A stretch of DNA of 64,000 nt from Candidatus Solirubrobacter pratensis (lineage in GTDB: Bacteria; Actinomycetota; Thermoleophilia; Solirubrobacterales; Solirubrobacteraceae), in assembly GCF_000425945.1 (NCBI RefSeq), contig NZ_AUEK01000006.1, positions 248,001 through 312,000 on the forward strand, given 5' to 3'. Positions 16,183-25,002 of this stretch are shown piece by piece. Position 1 is the first letter of the stretch. Each line of letters opens with the position of its first letter. The position numbers were made by a program, and so were the translations under genes. The notes below the pieces were generated by a model. That model saw only the letters and a list, made by a program, of their open reading frames with translations, searched no databases and was not told where the DNA came from.

Positions 16183-18954
16183 CTATGGCGTGGTCGTGGA
16201 CAGCGTGAACGTCAGCGTCCGCGAGTAGCTCCCCGTCCGGAGCGCATCGGCGGCGCCGATGTGCTGGCTGAACCCGATCGCGACCCCGCCATTGGAGACG
16301 GGTGCCGACCACGAGGACGGGTTCACCGTCACCTGCAGCGGGTCGGGCAGTGAGAACGCCCCGTTCGCGAGGTGACCGGGGTCGCTCACGCTCAGCGTCG
16401 CGTCACCCGCGGTCGAGATCACGTTCGCGGTCGTCGACGCGCTGTAGGTCTTGTCGACGCCCGGCGTGAACGCGCCGAACGACGCCGGCGCACCCAGCGT
16501 CAGCGACAGCGTCGCGGGCACCGTGCCCCCGACATCGCCGCTGGTGTAGGTGCCGTCGACCTCCGACGCGCCGCCGCCGAGCTGCCCGAACCCGATCTTC
16601 GCCAGGCCGGCGATCGAGGACTGCTCGGTCGCCGTCAGGCTCCCGCACGGATCCGTCGCCGGCGGGGTCGGCTCGCTCGCCGGCGGGGTCGCCGGGGAGA
16701 GCGTCGGCTGGAACTCGACCGGCAGCGCCTGCCGGTAGTAGCCCTCGTGGCCGCCGCCGTCGAGCGTGTAGAGCTTGACGTCGTAGTAGTGCGGCGCCGT
16801 GCTCGCGTACGTGTGGGTCACCTTCTGGTTGGCGGTGGCGGCCGTGTGGCCGTCGCCGAAGTCCCAGAAGTACTTCAGCCCGCTCGTCGAGCCGTCCGGC
16901 GTGCGGCTGAACGATGCGTCGAACGTGACGGTGTTCGTCGTCGTCGGCTTGGCCGGGTCGGTCTCGAAGTACGAGACGTTGCCGTTGCCCTTCGGCACCG
17001 CTCCCGCGTACTGGTCGCGCTGGATCAGGTAGTCCGTCCAGGTCGCCGGCAGCTCGAGCGCTCGCTTGAGGCCCTCCGACGGCGTCTGGACGCCCCCCGG
17101 TCCGTGCGTGGTGCCGGACGCGAAGTAGTTCAGGTGCTGGATGTAGTCGTCGATGGTGTCCTGGCCCGCGAACGCGCTCAGGCCTGGCTTGCTGGTGTAG
17201 GACGCCGGATACGGGTTCTCGTTGCCGCCGACCGCCTGGCTGCTGCTCGAGTCGTAGGCGCCGACGATGCCGTAGCCGGGGATGCCCCGGTTGATGAACG
17301 ACACCTGGTCGGTGCGGCCGAGGCCGTCGTCGAGGACCGGCGAGTACTTCTGCTGGTCCTCCGGCGAGTATGCCGGGACGGTCTGGGTCGTCGGGTCGAC
17401 CGGCGTCGAGCCGACCTGGTCCAGCCGCAGCGGGTTCTCCAGCGGCATGCTGAAGTTGTACTTCTGGCCCAGGACCTGGAAGGCCTGGGAGACGGAGTCG
17501 GCAATGGCGCCGCGGAACGCGACCTCCGCCGGCATGTTGGCCTGGATCCGCGCCCACGCGGCCGACGTGGCCGGGTAGATGTTGTTCGCGGCGAGCGGGC
17601 TCGCGTTGATGTTCGTGTACCACGGCCCGACGCCGCCGCCCACGATGTTGTTGAGGTAGTGCTGGGTGCCCCAGTGGTAGGCGGGGTACTCCATGCCGTT
17701 CTGGTCCATGTTGGCGACCATCACGTACTGGCCCTGCGGACCGTCGGGGATCAGGCCGAGCGCCGTGCGCGTCACGGTGGTGCCGGACGGGTAGGCCTTG
17801 GCGAGCGGGCTCGTCAGCGTCAGACCGCTGCCGAGGTCCTGCGCGGCGACGCCGCTCGCGTGCGCGCCGGTCAGCGCGCCGGCGAGCGTCACGCCGGTGC
17901 CGGTGGCGCCGGACGTGCCGACCGTCTTGATCGTGCCCAGCTCCTGGTTGGCGCCGGTGTCGACGCTGATCCGCTCGCCGGCGACCATGTTGCTGACGCT
18001 GGCGACCTTGATGTTCGTGTCGCCGGCCGCCGCGGCCGCCGACAGGGTGGTCGCCGTGCGCACGGCCGTGCCGGCCGTCTTGATCGTCTTGACCTCGTGG
18101 TTGCCGGCCTGGTCGACGACGATGTCCGAGCCGGCCCCGATGCCGTTGGCGGACGCGACGTTGATCGTCGTCGCGCCCGCCGGGACCGGCACGGCGAGCG
18201 TCGTCGGCGTGTCGGTCTGCGAGTACTCGCCCGAGCCGACCAGTCCGGTCTCCTCGGCGTCGAACAGGCCGGTCTTGATCGTGCGCTTCGGATACGTGCC
18301 GTTCAACTGGTACCAGCGCATGAGCCCTTGCAACTCGGCCATGCCCATGGTTATCCCGGTGTCGGCGTCATATGGGGAGCCGTTGCCCCAGTTGCCTCCT
18401 CTGATTCCGCTCATCGGCGTGGCGGTGCCGGTCTGCGCTCCGTTGGCCACGCTCGTCGACGTCGGCGTCGAGTCGTTGTGGCCGGCGATCAGGACGACCT
18501 GGCCCGGACACGACTGGCCGGGGATCGTGACGGTCGCGTTGTCGAGCTGGTACGGGTACGTCTGGTTGCCGCTCGAGCTGCAGCACGCGCTGAAGTGGTC
18601 CTTGGCCGTGAGGAACTTGCCCATCGGGCCCATGTGCGAGTCGTCGGTGTTCGTCGACTCGCTCTTCCACCAGCCGTAGAACTCGTTCGCGCCGTTGTAG
18701 TTCGGCGGCAGGTTGTTGCTGTTGGCGGGATCGACCGGCGAGCCGTCGGCGCCGGCGACGCGGGACACGAACTGCGACTGCGAGAACCATTCCTCGTGGT
18801 AGAGGAAGTCGTTGTCGATCACCGGGTGCTCGGCGGTGGCCAGCAGCGCCTTGGCGTGCGGGGCGCCATGGCCGTCCGGAGCGCCGCTCGCGGTCGAGAC
18901 CGCGACCGGGATCGCCGCCGCGATGACGGCGAGCACCAGCACCAGCCGCCTCAT
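16183..18954 (-). CDS. Secreted M28-family peptidase with internal beta modules and PKD domain
   Basis: 923 residues with signal peptide (MRRLVLVLAVIAAAIPVAVSTASG). The zinc aminopeptidase core shows metal ligands and base: H159 and D161 (IAGHNDSTP), D196 or D198 (SPYDADTG), E234-E235 (FDAEETG), D417 (VANMDQNG) and a late His in DDYIQHLNYF. Between EETG and D417, about residues 252-402, two beta-rich modules are inserted (GATTINVASANGIGAGSDIV; GDTNIKVASVSNMVAGERIS). A PKD domain (FWDFGDG) and a C-terminal beta domain follow. The ATG at 18954 has GGAGGTG and overlaps the stop of the upstream paralogue (ATGA). Confidence 0.85.
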   Translation of the reverse strand: MRRLVLVLAVIAAAIPVAVSTASGAPDGHGAPHAKALLATAEHPVIDNDFLYHEEWFSQSQFVSRVAGADGSPVDPANSNNLPPNYNGANEFYGWWKSESTNTDDSHMGPMGKFLTAKDHFSACCSSSGNQTYPYQLDNATVTIPGQSCPGQVVLIAGHNDSTPTSTSVANGAQTGTATPMSGIRGGNWGNGSPYDADTGITMGMAELQGLMRWYQLNGTYPKRTIKTGLFDAEETGLVGSGEYSQTDTPTTLAVPVPAGATTINVASANGIGAGSDIVVDQAGNHEVKTIKTAGTAVRTATTLSAAAAAGDTNIKVASVSNMVAGERISVDTGANQELGTIKTVGTSGATGTGVTLAGALTGAHASGVAAQDLGSGLTLTSPLAKAYPSGTTVTRTALGLIPDGPQGQYVMVANMDQNGMEYPAYHWGTQHYLNNIVGGGVGPWYTNINASPLAANNIYPATSAAWARIQANMPAEVAFRGAIADSVSQAFQVLGQKYNFSMPLENPLRLDQVGSTPVDPTTQTVPAYSPEDQQKYSPVLDDGLGRTDQVSFINRGIPGYGIVGAYDSSSSQAVGGNENPYPASYTSKPGLSAFAGQDTIDDYIQHLNYFASGTTHGPGGVQTPSEGLKRALELPATWTDYLIQRDQYAGAVPKGNGNVSYFETDPAKPTTTNTVTFDASFSRTPDGSTSGLKYFWDFGDGHTAATANQKVTHTYASTAPHYYDVKLYTLDGGGHEGYYRQALPVEFQPTLSPATPPASEPTPPATDPCGSLTATEQSSIAGLAKIGFGQLGGGASEVDGTYTSGDVGGTVPATLSLTLGAPASFGAFTPGVDKTYSASTTANVISTAGDATLSVSDPGHLANGAFSLPDPLQVTVNPSSWSAPVSNGGVAIGFSQHIGAADALRTGSYSRTLTFTLSTTTP

Positions 18955-21140
18955 CGCGACACCTCCTCTGCCTTGGCGGCGGGGCCGCCGTTCTGCGCGG
19001 CCTGGATCAGCGCGGCCGACTCGCCGGGCGTGAACGTGCCGCAGGGGTTGGTGGCCGGCGCGGGTCCGGCCGGGCTGTCGACCGGCAGTGCCTGCCGGTA
19101 CAGGCCCCACGAGCCGCCCTTGCCGACCGCCAGCTTGACGTCGGCGTAGACCGGGCCGGAGAACGTGTGCGACACGGTCTTGCCGGTCGCGTGCGTCCCG
19201 TCGCCGAAGTCCCAGTAGTAGGTCAGCCCGTCGCTGCTGCCGTCCGCGGCACGGGCGAAGCCCGCGTCGAAGGTGACGGTGAGCGTCGACGCCGGCTTGG
19301 CCGGGGTGGTCTCGAAGTACGCGACCGGGGTGGTCGGCTTCGCCGTCGAGCCGGCGTAGTCGTCGCCGGCGAGCAGCATGCTCGTCCACTGGGCCGGCAG
19401 CTCGAGCGCCCGCTTGAGCTCCTCGGTCGGCTGGCTTGCGCCGTCGGGGCCGTGCGGCGCCCCACCGGCGAAGTAGTTCAGGTGGTCGATCGTGTCGCCG
19501 GTGAAGCCGATCGGCTGGACCTGGTTGACGTTGAACGGCACGCCGCTCGCGTGCGCGGCCTTCAGCGGGGTGGCGAGCGTCACGCCGGTGCCCGTGGCGC
19601 CCGCGGTCCCGATCGCCGTGATCTGGTCGTACTCGATGTCGGAGCCGCGGTCGATGAAGATCGCGTTGCCGACGGCGAGGTTGACCACCGCGGCGACCTT
19701 CACGTTCGTGTCGCCCGCGGCCACCGGGGCGGCCGTCGTCGTCATGCCCGCGACGGGCGTGCCGCCGCCGAGCTGGAACGTGGTCTGGTTGCCGGCGTAG
19801 CCGATGACCGGGGTCGCCTTGACGGCGTCGCTGACCGACGCGGCGTAGGGGTTCTCGTCGACGTTGGTGTTCTTGACGCCCGAGACGGTGAATCCCGGGA
19901 TGCCCTTGGCGAAGAACGCCTGCTCGTCCTCGAGCGCGTCCGTGTCGTCGCGGACCGGCGAGAACTTCGCCTGGTCGGCCGCCGAGTAGGCCGGCAGGAC
20001 CGGGGCGGAGCCGCTGTACGGGTTCGGCGCCTGGCCGGTCTGGTTGTACTTGAGCGGGTTCTCCGCCGGAGAGGAGAACGCGTACTTGGCGCCCTGCTCG
20101 GCGAAGCCGGCGGAGACGGCGCTCTGGAGGTTCGTATGCAGCTGCGAGATCGCCGCCGCGTTGCCGGTGATCGCGCCGCTCGCGTCGTGGTACGCCGAGT
20201 TCGGCGCAGACGGGGTCGCCTTGATGAAGGTGAACCACGGCGGCACGCCGCCGCCCGTGATGTTGTTCCAGTAGTACTGGGTGCCGAGGTGATACGCCGG
20301 GTAGTCGAGCCCGAGCGAGTCCATGTTCGCGAACAGGACGTACTGGCCCTGGGGACCGGCGGGCAGCAGGTTGTCGGCGTAGTACTTCGAGCCCTCACGG
20401 CTGAACAGCCCGTCCGGCGTCTTGCCGCGCGACGCGTCGAGCAGCGCGACCTTCAGCGTGCGCTTCGGGTAGGTGCCGTTCTCGTCGTACCAGCGCAGCA
20501 GCGCCTGGTACTCGGCCTCGGTGACCGCGACGCCCGAGAGGCCGTCGTAGGCGCCCTCGTTGCCGAGGTTGGAGTCGGTGATCTCGCGCCGCGCCGCGCC
20601 GAAGCCCGTCACGCCGTTCGTCGAGCCGGTGTTGATCTCATCGACGACGTCCGGGTTCACCGGCGCCTCGTCGGGATGCGCGGCGAGCAGCACGCGCTGG
20701 CCCGGGCACGTCGCGCCGGGGATCGTGACCTCGGCGTCGTCGGAGTCGAAGCGGTAGCCGCCCGTGCGGCGGAAGTAGTGATCGGAGGCGGTGGCGAACG
20801 ACGCCAGCGGCCCGTTGACGGTGGTGCTCGTCAGCTGGCCCTTCCAGTGCGCGAAGAGCTCCTGCCACCCGTTCACCGTCGGCGCGACGTTGAACGGGTT
20901 CGACGGATCGTCCGGCGGCCCGTCGGCGCCGGAGATGCGGTAGCTGTAGCTGGAGGACATCCCGTACAGCTCCTGATAAAGGTGGTCGACGTCGACCACC
21001 GGCGTCTCGTGCGCGCTCGGGCTCGCCGACGCGCGTGACGCGACGGTCGACGTGAGCGCGACCGCGACAGCCGCGGTGCTGAGCGCCGCTGTCAACAGCA
21101 GCAACGCGGAGCGACGCCGTAACCGGCGTGGTTCATCCAT
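18951..21140 (-). CDS. M28-like secreted paralogue, catalytic Glu pair missing
   Basis: 729 residues; tandem paralogue of the downstream gene (compare GPQGQYVLFANMDSLGLDYP with GPQGQYVMVANMDQNGMEYP). H155, D157 (AAHPDEAP), D199 (GAYDGLSG), the NMD aspartate and the final His (IDHLNYF) are kept. At the EE position it reads LLDASRGKTP: S237-R238 replace both the catalytic base and a zinc ligand, so it is probably inactive or altered. One beta module (GDTNVKVAAVVNLAVGNAIF) is inserted late, just before the final His, and a PKD domain (YWDFGDGTH) follows. Of two adjacent in-frame ATGs, 21140 is 8 nt from AGGAGG; 21146 is too close. Confidence 0.83.
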   Translation of the reverse strand: MDEPRRLRRRSALLLLTAALSTAAVAVALTSTVASRASASPSAHETPVVDVDHLYQELYGMSSSYSYRISGADGPPDDPSNPFNVAPTVNGWQELFAHWKGQLTSTTVNGPLASFATASDHYFRRTGGYRFDSDDAEVTIPGATCPGQRVLLAAHPDEAPVNPDVVDEINTGSTNGVTGFGAARREITDSNLGNEGAYDGLSGVAVTEAEYQALLRWYDENGTYPKRTLKVALLDASRGKTPDGLFSREGSKYYADNLLPAGPQGQYVLFANMDSLGLDYPAYHLGTQYYWNNITGGGVPPWFTFIKATPSAPNSAYHDASGAITGNAAAISQLHTNLQSAVSAGFAEQGAKYAFSSPAENPLKYNQTGQAPNPYSGSAPVLPAYSAADQAKFSPVRDDTDALEDEQAFFAKGIPGFTVSGVKNTNVDENPYAASVSDAVKATPVIGYAGNQTTFQLGGGTPVAGMTTTAAPVAAGDTNVKVAAVVNLAVGNAIFIDRGSDIEYDQITAIGTAGATGTGVTLATPLKAAHASGVPFNVNQVQPIGFTGDTIDHLNYFAGGAPHGPDGASQPTEELKRALELPAQWTSMLLAGDDYAGSTAKPTTPVAYFETTPAKPASTLTVTFDAGFARAADGSSDGLTYYWDFGDGTHATGKTVSHTFSGPVYADVKLAVGKGGSWGLYRQALPVDSPAGPAPATNPCGTFTPGESAALIQAAQNGGPAAKAEEVSR

Positions 21141-21188
21141 ATCCATCCCCTCCTACGACCTGGACTCAAACTGCACCCTCGATGCCGG

Positions 21189-22430
21189 TCACAGCTCACC
21201 CTCTGACCCGTGAGCTCGTGGACGCGGGATCAAGATCTCGAAGCGGGCCGGGCGCGGGGAGGCGAGCACGAGGCGCCCGCCCTCGGCCTCGACCAGCGCA
21301 CGCGCGAGGGGGAGCCCGAGCCCGGTCGACCCGGCGGTCGAGACCGCGCGGTCGAAGATCTCGAGCTCCATCCCCTTCGGCACGCCTGGCCCGTCGTCCT
21401 CGACGGCGAGCACGCTGCGGCCGTCGGCCTCGGACGCGGTCAGGCGCGTCGTGCCGCCGCCGTGCGCGATCGCGTTCTCGAGCAGGACGTCGAGCGCCTG
21501 CGCCACGCCGCCGGGGCTCACCCGCGCCGGCAGCGGCGTCTCCGCGCTCGTCTGCAGCCGCCGTCCGACGCGCGCGTACAGCGGCGCCCAGCCGGCGGCG
21601 TGCTCGCGCGCGAGGTCGGCCAGATCGACGTCGCGCGGCTGCCCGATGTCGCCGGCGCGCGCGAGCGCCAGCAGGTCCGCGACGGTGCGCTCGAGCCGGT
21701 CGGCGACGCGCTGCGTCGACGTGATCACGTCGCGTGCGGCGACCGGATCGTCGAGCGTCGCCAGCTCGTCGAGCCAGAGCCGCATCGCCGTCAGCGGCGT
21801 CCGCAGCTGGTGCGAGACGTTCGCCGCGAACTCCCGCTGGCGGCCGACGAGCTGGGCGATCTGGACCGCCGCGCCGTCCAGCGCAACGGCGACGCGGTCG
21901 AGCTCGGGCTGCTCGATCCGGCCGGCGCGGGCCGAGAAGTCGCCCGCCCCCAGGCGGTCCGACGTGGCGACGAGCCGCTCGAGCGGCCGGATCAGGCGCC
22001 GGGCCTGCAAGATCGCGAGCCCGGCCGCCGCCGCCGTGCCGGCGATCGCCAGCACGGCGATGAGCAGCCACACGTTGCGGCGGCCGGCGGCCGCCTCGGC
22101 GGCCGGCGCGAAGATCGTGACGTGCACGCCCTGCGCCGCTCCGGAGCGGGTCGACAGCAGCTCGCCTGCCGGCATCCGCCCGATCCGGAACGTCTGGCCG
22201 CCGTCGGCGACGAGCGCGGCGTGCCCGTGGTGCAGCCACGCCGCCAGCTGATCCGGGTGCGCCTTCGTCGTGACGTCGACGGCGGCCGCGATCGTGTCCG
22301 CCTCGCGCTCCAGGTGCTCGATCGCGTCGTTGCGCGCGCGTGTGCTCTCGACCGTTCCCAGCGGGATGCCGAGCACCAAGATCGCCGCGAGCGCGATCAG
22401 CGCCGTCGTCGCGATCAGCTGCCGTCGCAT
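21189..22430 (-). CDS. Sensor histidine kinase (EnvZ/BaeS type)
   Basis: 413 residues. Two membrane segments (about 7-25 and 118-140) enclose a ~90-residue extracytoplasmic sensor; a HAMP segment (ARRLIRPLERLVATSDRLG) follows. H207 in ANVSHQLRTPL is the phospho-acceptor; the ATPase domain has N (LLENAIAHGGG), DDGPGVP and GLGLPLARALVEAEGG. Its ATG overlaps the response regulator stop by one base (TGATG). 48 bp downstream lies the M28-like pair in the same direction, so kinase, regulator and peptidases probably form one transcription unit. Confidence 0.93.
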   Translation of the reverse strand: MRRQLIATTALIALAAILVLGIPLGTVESTRARNDAIEHLEREADTIAAAVDVTTKAHPDQLAAWLHHGHAALVADGGQTFRIGRMPAGELLSTRSGAAQGVHVTIFAPAAEAAAGRRNVWLLIAVLAIAGTAAAAGLAILQARRLIRPLERLVATSDRLGAGDFSARAGRIEQPELDRVAVALDGAAVQIAQLVGRQREFAANVSHQLRTPLTAMRLWLDELATLDDPVAARDVITSTQRVADRLERTVADLLALARAGDIGQPRDVDLADLAREHAAGWAPLYARVGRRLQTSAETPLPARVSPGGVAQALDVLLENAIAHGGGTTRLTASEADGRSVLAVEDDGPGVPKGMELEIFDRAVSTAGSTGLGLPLARALVEAEGGRLVLASPRPARFEILIPRPRAHGSEGEL

Positions 22431-23083
22431 CAGGTCTCTAACCGGAAGCCGACGCGCCGCACGGTCGCGATCAGCGGCGGCTCGCCGAGCTTGCGTCGCA
22501 GCCACGACATATGCATGTCGAGCGTCTTGGTGGACCCGAACCAGGTCGCGTCCCAGACCTCCTGCATGATGTGGTCGCGGGCGACCGCCCGGCCGGCCTC
22601 GCGCACCAGCAGCGCGAGCAGGTCGAACTCCTTCGGCGACAGCTCCAGCTCGCGGTCGCCGCGCCAGGCGCGGCGCGCCCTCCCGTCGACGCGGACGTCG
22701 CCGGCCACGAGCGCGGCGGGCGGGGTCCGCCGGAGCATCGCCCGCACGCGCGCGAGCAGGACCGAGACGCGGAACGGCTTGGTCACGTAGTCGTCGGCCC
22801 CGGCGTCCAGCCCCGCGATCGTATCCTGCTCGCCGTCGCGGGCGGTCAGGACGAGGATCGGCAGCTGCGGCCGGGCCTCGCGGACGTGCCGGCAGACGTC
22901 GAGCCCGCTCATCCCCGGAAGGCCGATGTCGAGGATGATCAGGTCCGGCGGGGCGCCGAGGACGGCGTCGAGCGCGACCATCCCGTCGCCGGCCTCCGAT
23001 ACGTCGTACCCCTCGCGCGCGAGGGCGCGGACGAGCGGCTCCGCGATGTCGCGGTCATCCTCCACGAGCAGGACCCGAGCCAC
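22430..23083 (-). CDS. OmpR-family response regulator
   Basis: 217 residues. Receiver domain with acidic pocket E8-D10, phospho-acceptor D52 (LIILDIGLPG) and the switch Lys in DDYVTKPF; then an OmpR winged helix (LSPKEFDLLALLV; TKTLDMHMSWLRRKLG; VRRVGFRLE). The GTG start at 23083 follows a TAGGAT -10-like box (23091-23096) by exactly 7 nt, so the mRNA is probably leaderless. An 11-bp-period direct repeat (23114-23131) is positioned as its own control site. Confidence 0.93.
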   Translation of the reverse strand: MARVLLVEDDRDIAEPLVRALAREGYDVSEAGDGMVALDAVLGAPPDLIILDIGLPGMSGLDVCRHVREARPQLPILVLTARDGEQDTIAGLDAGADDYVTKPFRVSVLLARVRAMLRRTPPAALVAGDVRVDGRARRAWRGDRELELSPKEFDLLALLVREAGRAVARDHIMQEVWDATWFGSTKTLDMHMSWLRRKLGEPPLIATVRRVGFRLET

Positions 23084-23090
23084 GGGCGTG

Positions 23091-23131
23091 ATCCTAAGTC
23101 GCCGCCTGCCGATCTTTACCAAAGCTTTGCC
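23091..23131 (-). promoter_or_regulatory. Promoter and candidate autoregulatory box of the OmpR-type regulator
   Basis: On the minus strand GGCAAAG (23131-23125), four bases, GGTAAAG (23120-23114): direct repeats with an 11-bp period, as bound by OmpR/PhoB-family dimers. TAGGAT (23096-23091) lies 17 bp further, then 7 nt to the GTG. The box therefore takes the -35 position. The GYD gene at 23210 reads the other way from the same region. Confidence 0.55.
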
Positions 23132-23209
23132 TGCGCGCGGCGATCAACCCGCCTTGCACCGACTTTTGGGTAGTGAGAAGCTCGCGATCAAACGAGCCCA
23201 GGAGGCGAC

Positions 23210-23530
23210 ATGCCTAAGTACCTCATCGAGGCGGCGTACACGCTCGAGGGCGTCAAAGGTGTCCGCAGTGCCGGCGGCAGCGCGAGACGCGACGCCGTGG
23301 CGAAGGTCGCCGAGAGCGCCGGCGGCCGTCTCGAGACCTTCTACTTCGCGTTCGGCGACCGTGACGTGCACACGATCGTCGATCTCCCCGACAACGAGAG
23401 CGCCGCCGCGGTCGCGCTCACGGTCAACGCGTCGGGCGCTGTCAAGGTGTCGACGACCGTCCTGCTGACGCCGGAGGAGGTCGACGCGGCCGCGGAGCGC
23501 TCGGTCGACTACCAGCCGCCCGGCGGCTGA
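23210..23530 (+). CDS. GYD-domain protein
   Basis: 106 residues, almost entirely a GYD domain (PKYLIEAAYTLEGVKGVR; FYFAFGDRDVHTIVDLPDN), a ferredoxin-like dimeric alpha/beta barrel fold of unknown role common in actinobacteria and proteobacteria. AGGAGG lies 5 nt before the ATG. Divergent from the response regulator and possibly under the same control region. Confidence 0.85.
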   Translation: MPKYLIEAAYTLEGVKGVRSAGGSARRDAVAKVAESAGGRLETFYFAFGDRDVHTIVDLPDNESAAAVALTVNASGAVKVSTTVLLTPEEVDAAAERSVDYQPPGG

Positions 23531-24015
23531 CCGGTCGCATCAGCCCTGTGTCATGCGCTCGCGCTCCGGCGGGTAGCCGTAGGCGGCCTCGGCGGCGAAC
23601 TGCTCGCGGGTAACGGAGGCGGGTCAGATCGGCGCGCGATCCGCGACCCGCGCGGGGTCTCAGCGCCCCCGGTCTCCGCGCGCCCGCGTCGTCGCGCCGG
23701 CGCACCGAAGCCGCCCCCGGAGACTGCCGTCGGGGCCGCGCTGCTCGCCGAGCTCGCCGGTCGGGACCTCCCAGGCGACCTCGTGCGAGACCCGCTCGGC
23801 CGGGAGGTCGCGGGCCGGCTCGCGGGCCAGCTCCTCGGCCACGCCCGTGGCGGTCAACAGGCCCGGCGCCGGCCCCGCAACCGCGCGGGCGTCGCGGTCT
23901 CGTGGATGGGCGTCTCCCCCGGCCGTGGCACTGGGTCTGCCAGTTGCACGCGCGCGCGTGCCTGCGTCGGGACGGGATCAGGTCGCGTTCACGCGCCGTG
24001 CGCCATCCTGGTTCG
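23531..24015. other. Gene-poor interval with short doubtful frames
   Basis: No convincing gene. On the minus strand a 65-codon frame (23660-23857, starting MTATGVAEELAREPARDLPA and containing VSHEVAWEVPTGELGEQ) has protein-like composition but no family. Between about 23545 and 23620 a second short minus-strand frame ends REQFAAEAAYGYPPERERMT, cut off by a stop just upstream. Both may be remains of a decayed gene. Confidence 0.35.
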
Positions 24016-25002
24016 GTGCCCCGACGGCAGCTCATCACCGGCGCACTCTTCGCCGCACTGGCGTGCGGCTGCGGCTCCGGCCACGCCGCGGCGCCCCGCT
24101 CCTCGCCGGCGCCGGCGTCGCCTGCCCGGGCGGCCTCGCCGGCCCGAGCCGCCGCACCGCCGACCGCACTGCGGGTGGTCGCGTCGCGGCGCCTGCCGGC
24201 CGGCGTGCAGCTGCCCGCGCTCGCGCTGCGGGGCCGCGAGGTGCTCGCGCTCGGCGGCCTGGACGCCGCCGACGCCTCGGTCGCCGGCGTCGTGCGCGTC
24301 GCGCCCGGAAGCGCTCGCTCCCTCGCCACGCTGCCCCAGGCGGTCCACGACGCCGGCGCCGCCGCGCTCGGCGGCCGCGTCTACCTCTTCGGCGGCGGCA
24401 CGGCGGCCGGACCGACGGGTGACATCGTCGAGCTCGGCCACGGCGCCATCGGGCATCTGCCGGAGCCCTCCTCGGACCTCGAGGCCGTGCGCGTCGGCTC
24501 CAGGATCCTCGTGATCGGGGGGTACACGGGCGTCCAGCCGCTCGCGTCGGTGCTGGCCTTCACGCCCGGCCGTCCGCTCCGGCGCGTGGCGACGCTCCCC
24601 TATGGCGTGCGCTACGCGGCCGCGGCCGCGGCGGGGAAGGCGGTGCTCGTCGCCGGCGGGACGGACGGCGCCCACGCGCGCGACGAGATCGTCCGCGTCG
24701 ACCCGGCCGCGCATCGGGCGCGGCGGATCGGCCGGCTCCCGGCGCCGCTGTCGCACCTGACCGGCGCCGTGCTCGGCGGCACGCTGTTCCTCTTCGGCGG
24801 CCGTGGCGACCAGGGCGCGCAGGCGCGCCGCGGGATCTGGGCCGTCGACGTGCGGACCGGCCGCGTGCGGCCGGCGGGCCGGCTGCCGGTCGCGCTGTCG
24901 GACGCGTCCGCGATCGCGGCCGGCGGGCGGATCGTGCTTGTCGGCGGGCGCACGGCCTCCGGCCGCGTCTCCGATCGCGTGTGGGAGCTGGCGGCGCGCT
25001 GA
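24016..25002 (+). CDS. Kelch-like beta-propeller lipoprotein
   Basis: 328 residues. Lipoprotein signal with lipobox in FAALACGCGS, an Ala/Pro spacer, then about six kelch-like repeats with the GG doublets (ALAGG-like: VLALGGLDAADAS, VYLFGGGTAAGP, ILVIGGYTGVQP, VLVAGGTDGAHA, LFLFGGRGDQGA, IVLVGGRTASG). A six-bladed surface propeller that probably binds a ligand; no enzyme motif. The GTG at 24016 is inferred from the signal peptide. Its stop overlaps the next gene's ATG by one base. Confidence 0.78.
   Translation: MPRRQLITGALFAALACGCGSGHAAAPRSSPAPASPARAASPARAAAPPTALRVVASRRLPAGVQLPALALRGREVLALGGLDAADASVAGVVRVAPGSARSLATLPQAVHDAGAAALGGRVYLFGGGTAAGPTGDIVELGHGAIGHLPEPSSDLEAVRVGSRILVIGGYTGVQPLASVLAFTPGRPLRRVATLPYGVRYAAAAAAGKAVLVAGGTDGAHARDEIVRVDPAAHRARRIGRLPAPLSHLTGAVLGGTLFLFGGRGDQGAQARRGIWAVDVRTGRVRPAGRLPVALSDASAIAAGGRIVLVGGRTASGRVSDRVWELAAR

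Noticed and set aside
16183-20238. 1351-codon minus-strand frame seemingly fusing a long N-terminal extension to the M28 peptidase
   Set aside because: The extension is an out-of-frame reading of the upstream paralogue. A signal peptide and GGAGGTG at 18954 mark the real start.
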